Assembly (NCBI GenBank): GCA_023053575.1
Contig: JAKZAP010000008.1
Span: forward strand, 4,854,715 to 4,918,714
Source: Branchinecta lynchi
Lineage: Eukaryota > Arthropoda > Branchiopoda > Anostraca > Branchinectidae
DNA: 64,000 nt
Direction: 5' to 3'
Under the pieces are notes generated by a model, which saw nothing but the letters and a program-made list of their open reading frames with translations, was not told the DNA's origin and searched no databases. Shown here piece by piece: positions 22,026 to 33,193 of this stretch. The position numbers and the translations under genes are program-made. The stretch's first letter is position 1, and each line of letters starts with the position of its first letter.

Positions 22026-23183
22026 TTTTTTGGGATCCCAAAACGTAAGTGGAGGGATACCTATGACATCGCAAAAGTTGTCCGTCTGTCCGTCCGTCTG
22101 TAAGCACGATAACTCTTGAAGGGAATGAGATATTTTGATGAAACTTGGTGTGAGGATTCGTTGGGTCGTCGGACCAGTCAAGTTCGTAGATGGGCTTTGT
22201 AGCTCTACATTTAGGGGTGGGGAAGGGTGTTCAAATTAAGGGGCAAACAAAATATTTTGAAACAGCTAATATGATAGTCGATGGTGGGGTAAGAAGACAT
22301 ACTGAGCACGATGGTGAAAACTATTTTGTCATCGGACGAGTAGTTCGCCCGGAATCCGGTCGAAACCGGAAAGTTTGTCAAAAGTAAAAGTTTTCTTTGA
22401 AGTTGACTAGATGTTCGATTTAGTGGTAGGAAAACATGCTGAAGACGATGGTGAAAACCATCTTCTCGACGGACAAGTAGTTCGCCCGGAATCCGGCCGA
22501 AACCGGAAAGTTTCTTAAAATTATAAGTTTTATTTCGAGTTGATTAGATGTTCGATTTAGGGCAAGAAGACATGTTGAACACTTATGTGAAAACAATTTT
22601 CTACCCGGACATGTAGTTCGCCCGGAATCCGGCGAAAACCGGAAAGTTGGTGAAAAGTAAAAGTTTAATCTGAAGTTGATTAAATGTTTGATTTATGGGT
22701 AAAAAGACATACCAAAGACGATGGTGAAAATCATTTCTCGCTGGACAACTAGTTCGGCCGGAATCCGGCCAAAACCGGAAAATTTGTTAAAAGCGAAAGT
22801 TCGATTAGATGACAGATTAAGGGGTAAGAAGAGAGGCTGAGTCGGTTTATGACAATGGTTTTTTACCCTGACATATAATTATTCCGAAATCCGGTTGTAA
22901 CCGGATTTTTTTTTAAGTCAAACTTTTATTCAAAGTTGATTAGATGTTCTTTATACGCTGGTTTTGTTTCTGTATTTTGTTTTTGCTGGACTAGTAGTTC
23001 GCTCGGAAATCGACAGGAAGTCTCGGTCAGTATCGTCAAAATAGATATGGCGTATAGAGGTATATCTGAACTTGGTTTTCTCTGATGATTAGCCTGTCCA
23101 AGACTGGATCTGGCGAAGACAAGACTCGATTGTCTGAATCAAATATTATATTTTTGGGATCCCGTCGACACCTTTGGTCTTGT
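22026..23183 (+). mobile_element. Family A Helentron-like element, copy 3, inserted in a LINE
   Basis: The 5' end is TTTTTTGGGATCCCAAAACG (palindrome 22028-22043). The interior has about five tandem units with GACATGCTGAA(C/G)ACGATGG and CGCCCGGAATCCGG(C/T)CGAAAC. The 3' end is TATTTTTGGGATCCCGTCGA then CCTTTGGTCTTGT at 23171-23183. Both flanks read as one continuous LINE linker (ends ...KSESK and resumes ...EMIAKEY) when the element is removed. The only ambiguity is a run of A at the joint, so no target duplication is needed. Confidence 0.85.
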
Positions 23184-23366
23184 TTTACTCTCAGATTTTT
23201 TCTTTTTCCTTTTTAACATCTTCTTATATTCTCGTCACCTCTGTCGATACTCCTCCACCAGTGCCATTTCCGCAGGATCCTGTCCTTTTATCCTAATAAG
23301 AGCTTCTGTTACCTGATTCCTCTTCATTGAACACTCCCCATCGAAAAACTGTGTTCCCTTCCCGTT
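23184..23366 (-). pseudogene. LINE ORF2 linker fragment
   Basis: The minus-strand peptide NGKGTQFFDGECSMKRNQV continues TEALIRIKGQDPAEM, a short break, then REYKKM and a lysine-rich stretch. This is the type of linker found between endonuclease and RT in LINE ORF2. It continues the endonuclease piece at 24635-25640 across the 23375-24626 insertion, though in a shifted frame. Confidence 0.65.
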
Positions 23367-23374
23367 ACCTTACT

Positions 23375-24626
23375 GGCTAACACTCAAAATGACAACGATC
23401 ATAATGCCCACGACTCATAATGCCCACGACTCAAAATGCCAACAACTCAAAATGCCAACAACTCAAAATGCCCACGACTCAAAATACCCACGATTGGATA
23501 AATTTGAGGTTTTCAGTCCGTAATTAGGCGTGACTGAGTGACGGGAGGGGTAGACCGAGTACCAGAATGACGATAATCGTTTGATAAACTTGTATAATCT
23601 CAATTATAAATATAACACTGGTTTATTATTATTTACAAGAAACATTTGTAGCCTATTGTATCGTGGTTATATGCCGCAAAAGCGCTGTGCTTTCTAGAGG
23701 AAGCCTCTGACTGATAATGAGCCCCCTTGGAACTTCTCTTGAAGGGCTTGAATTTGCTGGTCTTTCCGAACCATTCTTCGGTTCCTTCAAACGATATATA
23801 TTCATGATCCCCAAGGGCCCATGATCATTTTTGCCTTAAGGGTTTTGCTTACAAGTGAATGTCTGTACAAATTATAAATTGAATATACATTTTCATGATT
23901 CCAACATCACTTGTGCTTCAGAAGTGTTCATTGCAGATGAATATCTAGCGCCCTTAAAGTGCGCATCATCAAGGCCGAATGCAATAATAAAATAGTTTCT
24001 AAGGACCCATGATCATTCTTATCTCAAGGGTTTTGCTTACAATTCATCGCAATTAAACCAACACATGAATTGACGAATTCCTACTTTCATCCTACGATCC
24101 AGCCTTGCAAGTGCCTTATCAGCTTCCGGCTCTTTTTAATCAAGGAATCATTCTTACCTTCGTGATGCAAGTTAGCTGGGTTATTTGGATCTCCTGGTTT
24201 TGCTTTCTGGGTTGGCACAATTTTATACTACATTGCTTCTTTACTTTAACGCAAACAGTTCTGAACGATCAAGAAACAAAAAAATAATTCCTTTTGAAGC
24301 CTTTACCGTGGTTAATCCTATCCTTTACAATCTCGTAGTCCGCTGTCCCAGGATGATTTTGGCCTCCGATACGATATTAGCCTCTCCTGTGACCACTTTG
24401 AACTGTCGGCATTTTAGGCCGCCGGCATTTTGTGGTCGTGGGCATTTTGAGTCGTGGGCATTTTGAGTCGTGGTCATTTTTCGTGGGCATTTTGAGTCGT
24501 GGGCATTTTAATCGTGGGCATTTTGATCTTGGGCATTTTGAACCTTGGGCATTTTAATGGTGGGCATTCTGAGCGTGGGCATTGTGAGAGTGGGCAAAAA
24601 GATCGTGGTGATTTTGGGAACCACCC
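23375..24626. mobile_element. Inverted-minisatellite-arm transposon with 8-bp target duplication
   Basis: The exact 8-bp duplication ACCTTACT flanks the insert at 23367-23374 and 24627-24634. The ends GGCTAACACTCAAAATGACA and (inverted) GGGTGGTTCCCAAAATCACC are imperfect inverted repeats. They lead into arrays of 12-17-bp units: CCCACGACTCAAAATG on the left (23400-23495) and its inverse CGTGGGCATTTTGAGT on the right (24440-24600). The centre holds family E-like pieces (CAAGGGTTTTGCTTAC blocks; a decayed terminus near 24105-24140). An 8-bp duplication fits the hAT class. No transposase gene is visible. Confidence 0.85.
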
Positions 24627-24634
24627 ACCTTACT

Positions 24635-25640
24635 TTCTCTTTTCGACATCGCTGCATTACTAACCTTTCTTACCAGATCACATATTTTCCCTACTCCTTC
24701 TTCTATCTTCCCGAATTCTAAAACTACCTTACATTCTTCTAATTCTGCATCGAATGAAGCCACTCCTAATTTAACTATCAACAATTCCTCACTCACCTTG
24801 TCCGAAAGAATACGTGGACATACCATCAAATTACAATCTAGCTTATTTTCTGATCGCGATATTCCTTATTTCTACAATACTCTGTCCTTCTTATTACCTC
24901 CATCTCCGATTCTATCGGCACGTCATCTGAACCTACCACTTCTAACACTCGAAAATTTCTGCGATCTGGCCAAAGAGACAGATCAACTAAAATGTAATCC
25001 ACTATACTTGGAGCAATACCTGCAAAACAAGTGAAGTCTCCCACATTTTTATCCTGCCCCAACCTCCCATTCAAAATTACCAACCCTTCATTCCACAAAA
25101 ATCTAAAAGTTTCCTACCCCATTTATTTACCTTCCGAGCTCGGTCCTTACTTGTCCTAGCTTTTACATTCTCACTCTCGCTGTCGGTTCCATCATCGCCA
25201 AAATCACTCGTACGTTCCTCAGGCTGCGATGGGTCATAGAACATTTCCTTACTTTCGCTGGTGTGACCATTAAAATCCCCTGCAAAAATGAACTTATAAT
25301 TCTTATACAACCTCTTATAATGATACGTTTCTTTACTCAAAATACTCCATGTATCTTCTTTACCGGTGTAAATACTTGACTCTGGTGGCACATAAACTCC
25401 GCATACAATCACACAATCTTCTCCTGCTATCCTCACCCATACAATGTTTTCAGACTCAGATCTTAATTGAGAACTACTACTAAAATTCCCTTTCCTTAAC
25501 AGCATTGATACCCCTCCATAAATTCGGTTATTATTACTCTTTTTTCTCCCCACTCCGTAAGACTCATAATTTTCTAATCTAATCGGTTCCACTCCAGGTT
25601 TCTACTATACATATAAAATCCCAAGCTCCCATCACCAACA
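24635..25640 (-). pseudogene. LINE endonuclease (EEP/AP-endonuclease-like) domain, frameshifted
   Basis: Translated on the minus strand, the first frame (25592-25077) contains GGVSMLLRKGNF, CGVYVPPESS and FIFAGDFNGHTSE, the GDFN signature of exonuclease-endonuclease-phosphatase folds. After a frameshift near 25090 the second frame (25098-24838) continues GLVILNGRLGQ, FTCFAG and SIVDYILV. It then reads GSDDVPIE where the family has the catalytic SDH, so the histidine is replaced. A linker follows (24829-24635). The enzyme would nick target DNA to prime reverse transcription. This copy is dead, being frameshifted, lacking the key histidine and cut by insertions. Confidence 0.85.
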
Positions 25641-26553
25641 AACTTTTAGATTTCACTTCATCGAAACCTTGGATATTCTACTGTACCAGTTTTAGTTTTT
25701 TCCCATGGCCCTCGTCTCCCTAGTAATCTTGATCATCTTGAGAATCCTAACTGACTGGTAGTAACCATCTCGGCTATCACTAGCACCAGGAGGTCTCGTG
25801 CCATTCACCCTATGCGATTGGTTATGCGCCGCAAGCTCACGCGATCTTTGAGCCTCGCGTCTTGGCCCAGTCCAAAGTCTGTCTTCATTCCGGGAATGAG
25901 TTCGCGCATTTTTTGTTATTTGCCTTTCCCCGTCATTCGGGCTTATTTCACTGCTTTTTCTCGCTCGGTTAGCGACCTGCTGTCCCTTATGTACCGGAGT
26001 GGCAATCACCGTATTGAAATCACTGTTGCTGCTGCTGGTACGTAGAATTCAATGTTTTTGGGAACTGATGGAGTTTCTATTTCCATTTTTTGTGTGCAGC
26101 CCCAGCCTTCTCCGTAGGAGCTTTTGTGATTTTTTTTTCTTTGGCATCGTACAGAAATAGTTGACCGTCTATCTGGAGCCTATCACCCCTCATCTGTACC
26201 CGCCTGTTCTCTCGCATCTCCGAGAATAGGCTTCAGGGCACGCCGAGCTTTCTCGCTGAATGAATGTATAGTCAGGTGAGATGCCCACGCCGTTTCCTCT
26301 CCTTCGAATAATCTGTGAATTTTTTAGCACGTAATTTCGAAGGTCGTGTGAGCTAAACTTTACTATTATCAAGAACAAATAACGAGTAAGAGCAATGGTC
26401 TCTCGTCCATCCACCGACTATAAATGTTCCGACAACAATGAGCGGAGGTGGACCCATTTCTTGGTCGCCCGTGTATACTCGTTGGTCTCCGACTCTCCGC
26501 CGTGAAGTCATTTACGAAGAAAACAACGTAGCCACTAGCGAGGCGGATGTTCT
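25641..26553 (-). pseudogene. Probable LINE region between ORF1 and endonuclease
   Basis: A minus-strand frame (26009-25692) contains GERQITKNARTHSRNEDRLW and then GPRREAQRSRELAAH, a basic and polar stretch compatible with the C-terminal part of a LINE ORF1 or an inter-ORF region. The rest (26010-26553) has only short frames. Its assignment rests on position between ORF1 (27751 onward) and the endonuclease, so it is an inference. Confidence 0.4.
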
Positions 26554-27617
26554 GGCCTGTTCACACGGGAAGGAAACGGCGTTGATTTTGTTTGAGTAGA
26601 CGCTGGCGTCTGATTAGTGAACATTTGTGATGTGAAAAACAAAAAGCGAACTTGACGATGGTCATTCATAGTCGCTTTTCTTACACCATGACCATACGTA
26701 TGAAGATTTAATCCCTTGTGACATTCCCTTTTTATGTCTCTCGGGAGAACCATACAATGCAAACCGGGATTTGAAGCACACTCACTGAAGTCATGACCCA
26801 TTGAGTTTCAACATCTGTAGTATTAACTTTGTCAGACAAGTGTAAACTAAGAGTAACGTAATTAAGGCTTTCGAGGATTACTGAAATTGCCGAAATGGTA
26901 GAATAGCATGGAATAGTCAAAATAATACCAGTAGGTGAGTGTATATTTTGTGTTTTTTCTTCTTTTTTTCCGAAATGTATAATTGTATACTTTTCAATTT
27001 AGTGAGTTAGATTTCGATTCAGTAGTTAATCGAGAGACGAAAGTTCACCTCAACTTGGTCTATCTCGTTTGTCTTTTAGTTCACTAATTACAAATAATTC
27101 GATGTCAACGGTGTATTTTCCCATCAAAGAAAGTCTTTGGTTTTCGTACTGAGGCCTTGCCACATGGGTTCTAGTTTGTCTAGGACCCACATAGAAGTCC
27201 TAGTTTTTTTTTTTAAATGCAATTCAAAACGTTTCTGGTTAGTTTGTCAGAGTAGAAGCCTATTCCATCTGCGTAATATTTGTTCATTTCCACTTAGCCT
27301 ATTAAACCTGAAACACGGCCTTTTTTTTTAAAGAATCTGCCTGTTTTCATCTGATATTCTCATATGAGAGCAAATACCTGGAATGAAATTTATCTCTTCT
27401 TGTTCTGGATATTGACACTACTTAATTGAATTGACCCCGAAAAGACACAATTTACGTTACCATATATCTTACGTTACCTGTATACGGCCTTTGGGTTTTT
27501 CAATAAGATATATATACAGTTTGTCTTACTTTTAACTAAATTTGACGCGCCGCCCTTCCCAGTGTGAACAGCCGGCAACCGCTGTTTCAGCGCCCGCCCT
27601 GCCCAGTGTGAACAGGC
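26554..27617. mobile_element. Terminal-inverted-repeat DNA element
   Basis: The left end GGCCTGTTCACACGGGAAGG matches the inverse of two nested right-end copies, CCTTCCCAGTGTGAACAGCC (about 27553) and CTGCCCAGTGTGAACAGGC (ending 27617). So the right terminus carries a duplicated repeat. The 1.06-kb interior has no gene. A clear target duplication was not found. Such 'CTGTTCACAC' ends occur in several cut-and-paste families, so I leave the superfamily open. Confidence 0.55.
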
Positions 27618-28310
27618 TTATCACTGCTGCCTCCATTCGATTTTTCTTCCTCAGTGGTTTACTGCGTTACACCTTCTCTGTAGAGGTAACGACTTTTGAT
27701 GTCCCGGGTAAGATCCACCTCCGCTCGTTTGCGTCAGGAGTCGACTCGTCTCAGCTTGGTTGTGTGACAGATATAGGGAGACAGCAGTTCTTGCTCTTAT
27801 TTGTTCTTGCTATTATGGGACCGCTACGGAGCCTAAATGCGTCCGCTATGTCGTAAGGGGGTATCTCAAGGGAGGGTAGACAATACTCGAGGAAAGAGAT
27901 CACGTTTGATCTCAGAGACTGGCCCGTTCTCGCATCTGGTAGGTTGTGTACTATGAGGTTGAGTCTCTTTGCTTCAGATTCGATACGCGATATCCGAGAT
28001 TCCGCCAAATCCACGGCTCTTCGTAGTTGGACGACTTCGGCTTGCGTAGTTTCACAGATTGTTGAGCTTTCGGACATCTTTACCGACATGTCTTTAATCT
28101 GCGACTGGATTTCGGATATGTCTACTGAGACTTTCGGTAGCAAATCCAACTTGAAATTAATGTCCTGCAAGTATTGCGTATCCCTCCTGCTGGCTTCATC
28201 CGCATTCTGGTTTTTCGTTCCTGCATTTCCATTATCCTTCTTTATTCTTTTTCTACAAACGAGTCGTAAAAATACCTTGCTCTCGCAACAATAGACGCTC
28301 CAGGAGCAGA
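27618..28310 (-). pseudogene. LINE ORF1-like protein fragment (coiled coil plus RRM-like start)
   Basis: The minus-strand frame opens upstream with CRKRIKKDNGNAGTKNQNAD, followed by MQDINFKLDLLPKVSVDISE. A heptad-rich helix then leads to RISRIESEAKRLNLIVHNLP. This order (coiled coil, then 'AKRxNLIIHNLPE'-like start of an RRM) is characteristic of ORF1 proteins of non-LTR retrotransposons, which bind RNA and package it. After IADAFRLRSGP the frame departs from the expected family sequence and soon stops, so the protein is truncated or frameshifted. Confidence 0.75.
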
Positions 28311-28675
28311 GTTCCTAGGCTATCTCACTTCTGTCTGAGATATGGCTTATTACATCCACGTGTTTCCTGTACGGTCACTCTATCCGCTTATAAATGGGCT
28401 TGAGCAATACAAGTTAACTCTCTGACTGCTGACTGCTTCACTTGGCCGTAGTGCAAGTGTCATAAAGTACTTTGAGGTCAATCGGTTGTCCATCATGTGC
28501 ATGTCACATACGCGGTTTACCTAAGAAATTCGGACATTCATCAGTTTATATATATATAATAATCTGTTGTCAGCGCGGTAACACCCAGCCATCAGTGGGT
28601 CGATGACACTAAGATAGCGGAAGCAGAGATCGTTGAGCTTAGGAATGGGATGGAGGCCCTATTCTGTAAAAGAGA
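28311..28675. other. Unassigned stretch
   Basis: No gene or clear repeat was recognised. A short TA-rich run lies at 28544-28562. The segment could be the 5' untranslated part of the LINE whose ORF1 lies at 27618-28310, but nothing proves it. Confidence 0.3.
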
Positions 28676-29060
28676 AAAGGAGGTTGGCACTTTGCCATAT
28701 AGCGATCGTAATGTCTGCCTGTCTGTCGGTCGGTCTGCCCGTTGCTAGTTGGGGCACTTCCACATAAGCTATTCCGATGAAACTTGGCAGGCGTATCAGG
28801 GACCCGACCAAATTAACTTGGAAAGAATCACTTCCCCGGCCGGGCCATCGTAGGGGGAGTGGAGGGATGGGGAATCCGGAATCTAGGGAAGTACATAATT
28901 TTCGAAGGGTTACCGGATGTGAATAGAAGTTGACAAGTGGCAAGAGCGAATGTCTCAGACGTTCCATCTCAAGTCCGGAACAATGCCGATGACGACGTGC
29001 GGAGCTCGAAGGGGCGGCCGGAAATCTCGTGAAATCCCTTACAGCTCCCAAGTACCTGTT
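28676..29060 (+). mobile_element. Family E 5' fragment
   Basis: TTGGCACTTTGCCATATAGC is a collapsed 5' hairpin. It is followed by GATCGTAATGTCTGCCTGTC, GATGAAACTTGGCAGGCGTA and one to two G-rich units. It stops near 29060 without the CTTG end. Confidence 0.65.
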
Positions 29061-29230
29061 GGGGCACACAATTTTCAGAGCTAGAGTATTTGCTCCTACC
29101 ATCTATTGCGTCATACGCGAATCTGGAACAAGAGTATACGACACAGCAGTTGTCAAGGAGTGGTTAAACCATTTCAGATTTTTTAGATCAACCCTGTTCT
29201 GATGGTAAAATATCTAAAATAAACTAGTTA

Positions 29231-29367
29231 ACTCCTCGCTGAAGCCGGGCTCACGAGCAGGTTCTGGTTCGTCCGCACCGGTGAGACAAAACCGGACACT
29301 GGTTAGTTCAAAAACGGGTTATAAGACTGGTGAGAAGTCACCGGCGGATTCAAAAACGGCTTATAAG
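29231..29367 (-). repeat. Family G repeat, left part (split by family E)
   Basis: CTGAAGCCGGGCTCACGAGC, GCACCGGTGAGACAAAACCG and GGTTATAAGACTGGTGAGAA match, inverted, 42530-42700. The copy stops at ...GGCTTATAAG where the E element starts and resumes at 31664 with AAAACCGGAGACCACCG, exactly as in the uninterrupted copy. Confidence 0.8.
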
Positions 29368-31663
29368 AACAAGAGCTACGAGCTCGTATGGCACTTGTAC
29401 GAGTAGGCTGTACAAGAAAGTAGATGAGAACGTCACAAAATACACCCGCCATCCAAAAATGCGGTTCGGAAATAGAAATAGGATATTTAGTTTCACTCAT
29501 TTCTGAGCAGTTCCGGCATCGTCTCAGTTGTCTGTCGCAAACGCACATGACTGTTCAAACTTTCATCCCAATAAATCCATGTGTTTGATCCCTAGACGTG
29601 CTACACGACTTCCGGTACTCACTCTATCTCCACCTACCGTGGCCGAATCTGGTTCTGAATAAAAAAAATTGACCACCTAAAGCATCTTCGTTTATACCAT
29701 CTATCAAGTTTCACTCGAATCTGAGCATTTTTGGAAAGTTCCGGTACACCCCCCCTCCCACCAACGTTGTCGGAGCCGGTTCGGGCCCAATCTCTTAATT
29801 CCCTGTTCCTGTCCATCAAGTTTTACTGAAATTGGAGCATAGCCTATCTGCAAGTTTCCAGTACCCCCCCTACCTTGGCCGAATCCGGCCCGGACGCCAA
29901 ATAACAAATGTAGGCCGCATAAACTCGGCACTGTCGAATTGCATCTCATTCGGTCCATCCGTTTGGTTTTTGTGCATGTCAAAAGTCCCCTCCACCCCAA
30001 ATTCCCCTAATCGTGGTCGCATATGGTTCGAACGCATGTTTTACATGTCGAAGCCATCGATTCGTATCACCCATGAAGTTTCACTCGAATCAGACCACTC
30101 GTTCGCAATTTATAGAAGTCAATTTCCATATTTCTCTTCTCTTGCTCCCCAAAAAATGCTCGGATCTAGGAACGGAAGTTTCCGGGGGTATGTTGTGTCA
30201 GGTTCTTAAGTCAAGATAATTCGGGTCGCTAATATGCCTGCAAAGTTTCGTTGTCGTTTTACATCTGGAACTATTCTAACTCACGACTACCGGAATTCCA
30301 GGAAACCCCCTCCAACTCCCCCCACAGAGCCCTGAAACCATCTGGCTCCGTCAATTTCATCTAGGCCTAATGCTTCTTCCATCCATTAAGTTTCGTCCCA
30401 GTCCCTCTGCTTTTAGAGTTTCTTGAGTCTTCCACCCCCCCATCCCCAAAGGTATCGGACCTGACCCGGACGTGACACTGAACGTCCGAGGCGATAGCTC
30501 ACCAGACAAGTTTCATTCAAATCCGATCACCCGTTCAGAAGTTATGCACGCCACTAGATTTCGGACTCCCCATCCACCCACTCCCCCAACGATGGTCGGG
30601 TCGGGGAAACGGCTGTTCTCAAGTCAATCTGTTCGGATCCCTGACCTACCAGCCAAGTTTCATCGCCCTAGGACGTCAGGAAGTGTGCCGAACTCGCGGG
30701 ATCGCTAGAAATCTGGACCCCCACCCCAACTCCCCCACAGTGCCCTGATCCGGTCCGGTTATGTCAATGACGTGTCTAGGACCTGTGCTTGTTTTTTCCA
30801 CCAAGTTTCATCCCGATCCCTCCACTTTAAGCGTTTCTCAAAATTTCCGGTTCCCTCCTCCAGCTCCCCCCAGTGTCATCGGATCCGGCCCGGATTTTAA
30901 AGTGAGATGTCTGAGACACGAGGTCATCCTAAATATCAATTTTCATCAAGATCCGATCACCCGTTCGCAAGCTAAAAATACCTCAAATTTTGGCTTCACC
31001 CTCCCTCCACTCCCCCCCCCCCCCCCCCGCAGATGGTCGAATCGGGGAATTGACGATTTCCTATTTAATTTGGTCGGGTCCCAGACATACCTGTAAATTT
31101 CCATCGTCCCAGCACACCAGGAAGCACGGAACTCGCGGGATCACTACAAATTCGGAATTCTCCCCCCCCAACTCCCTCAAAGTGAGCGGATCCGTTCCGG
31201 TTATATCAGTCACGTATCTAGGATTTTTGCTTGTACTTTCCACCAAGTTTCATCCGGATCCCTCCACTCTAAGTGTTTTCCAAGATTTCCGGTTGCCCCC
31301 TCCAACTCCCACCAGTGTCACCGGATCCGGTCTGGATTTAAAATGGAGGGTCTGAGACACGAAGTCCTTCCATATATCAAGTTTCATTAAGATCCGATCA
31401 CCCGTTCGTAAGCTAAAAATATCTCATTTTTCCTATTTTTTCCGAATTCCCCCTCCCTCCACTCCCCTCCAGATGGTCGGATCGAGGAAGCGACAATTTA
31501 TAATTAAATCTGGTCCAGTTCCTGATATGCCTGCCAAGTTTCATCGTCCTAGCTTATCTGGAAGTGCCCGAACTAGCAAAACCGGGACCGACAGACCGAC
31601 AGACCGACTGACGGACAGAAATTACAATCGCTATATGGCACTTGAGTAAGCTCAAGTGCCATA
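29368..31663 (-). mobile_element. Family E Helentron-like element, best bounded copy
   Basis: It runs from AACAAGAGCTACGAGCTCGT (with ATGGCACTTGTACGAG) to the terminal stem-loop TATGGCACTTGAGTAAGCTC AAGTGCCATA at 31634-31663. The interior has about ten diverged units of roughly 200 bp with CAAGTTTCAT(C/T), GATCACCCGTTC, CTCCCCCC and TCCGGTT(A/T)TGTCA. Near the 3' side of the array are CGACAGACCGACAGACCGAC microsatellite units. The flanking family G sequence shows that the insertion lies in an A run with no target duplication beyond that run. It has no coding capacity. Confidence 0.88.
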
Positions 31664-31725
31664 AAAACCGGAGACCACCGATGAGAACTCCCGTGACAAA
31701 GAACGCAGCTATAGCTGATTGGGTA
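31664..31725 (-). repeat. Family G repeat, right part
   Basis: ACCGGAGACCACCGATGAGA then CTCCCGTGACAAAGAACG continues the family G sequence interrupted at 29367. The same order is seen uninterrupted and inverted at 42505-42560. Confidence 0.8.
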
Positions 31726-32334
31726 TTCTGTTAAATTGTGCTAAGTGTTAGATGACGACATGAGCTCCATCTAACAGGTATATTTTTCTGAGTTCCTACA
31801 CGCAGATGGCATAAAGAAAACTGGTCCCAAAAATATGAAAATGTAGTTAGCACAGTTTTGAAGAACACGGTACAATTATAAGAAAGGAATATCGGGAGAG
31901 ACATCAGACCTCGACATCTGCAGACCTTGTCTGACAAACATGCTAAGTTTTGTTTTTGAGTGCCATATGAGCTTTCAGCTCTCGTTTACAGTACTGTTTT
32001 ATTGCCGAATCTCTCATTTCCTTAACAGTCCTTGTTTCCGATGTTCATGTTGGAAATTCTAGCACAGAGGCGATAAAGCTAATCGGAAAGCATTTTCTAG
32101 CGGTTGCCTTCCCGCTGGGGAAACTGGTGGAAGTCGATTAACTTTTTCTTCTAAAATCAGGATTCTCTTTCTTTCTAACTCGTCTTGGCCCTGCAGAACC
32201 CAGTTAAAGTATAGATGTTAAAGTAGAATCTAGCTCGGTGTTCAAGGTTAAAGTTTATCGGAAATGTCATTTTATTTCTGTCTATGTTCTTTTTAAACTC
32301 ACTGAATTATTTGAGCCTCTTGAGGGATTTTCAG
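31726..32334. other. Mostly unassigned, with a stray family E terminus
   Basis: 31952-31991 (GAGTGCCATATGAGCTTTCA GCTCTCG) is an isolated CTTG-side end of family E. Nothing else was recognised in this stretch. Confidence 0.4.
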
Positions 32335-32728
32335 TTTTTTGGATCCGAAAACGTAAGTGGAGGGATACCTATGACTTCGTAAAAGTTGCCCTTATGTCTG
32401 TCTAAGCTGTCCATCTGTCAGCACGATTACTCTCGAAGGGAATGAGATATTTTGATGAAACTTGGTTGGAGGATTCTTTGGGTCAAGAGTAAAGTCGAGT
32501 TCGTAGGTGGGCTTTGTAGCCCTATATTTAAGGGTGGGAGAGGGGGTTTAAATTATGGGGCAAATAAAATATTTTAAAGATATAATTCTTCGTAGATGGG
32601 CTCTAGCTCGGCATTTAGGGGCGATGGTTCAAATTAAGGATTAAATGAAATAGTCGATTTAGGGGTAAGAAGACATGCTGAACACTAAATAAATTAATTT
32701 TCTCGCCGGACAAGTTGAATAGATGTTC
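32335..32728 (+). mobile_element. Family A fragment (palindrome side)
   Basis: The segment begins TTTTTTGGATCCGAAAACGT (palindrome mutated) and continues GTGGAGGGATACCTATGAC, CTCGAAGGGAATGAGATAT and GATGAAACTTGG. It breaks into family E interior near 32728, so the CTTG end is missing. Confidence 0.7.
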
Positions 32729-33193
32729 ACTTCCAGATGTGCTAGGACAATGGAACTTGCTTGGGATATTAGAGATTCAACAATGTTGGCTTAGAAATCG
32801 TCATTTTCCAACTCCGACTATTCCTTAAAGTACCAAACTTGGCCGCAAAGTAAGAAAAATACAAAAATATACATTTTCACGATTCCCATTAGCCCTTTAT
32901 CATTTTTGCTTCAAGGGTCCTTCAAGTGCGGATTTTAACCGCAAAGCGAAAAGTACTTTTGATCAAACGATACATCTCAACCCATGATCATTTTGTGCCA
33001 CAAGGGTTTTGCTTAAAAATGTATTTCTAGCACCCTGAAAGTGCGCATCTTGACTGAAAAGTGAAAAAAATACTTTTCACCATACGGTATACATTACTGA
33101 TCCCCAAGGACCTGTTACCGTTTTTTGCCTTAAAAGGCTTTGCTTACAGATGAGCGCCTTTAAAATGCGCACAGCCAAGTTCAAAAATAAAAC
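32729..33193 (+). repeat. Family E interior fragment
   Basis: ACTTCCAGATGTGCTAGGAC, CAATGGAACTTGC, then AAAGTGCGCATCTTGACTG and AAGGGTTTTGCTTAAAAAT are the E blocks that precede its CTTG end. The end itself is replaced by the family A copy at 33194. Confidence 0.65.

Noticed and set aside
23390..24600. CRISPR-like regularly spaced repeats
   Set aside because: The units are contiguous minisatellite copies in inverted arms of an element in eukaryotic DNA, with no unique spacers.
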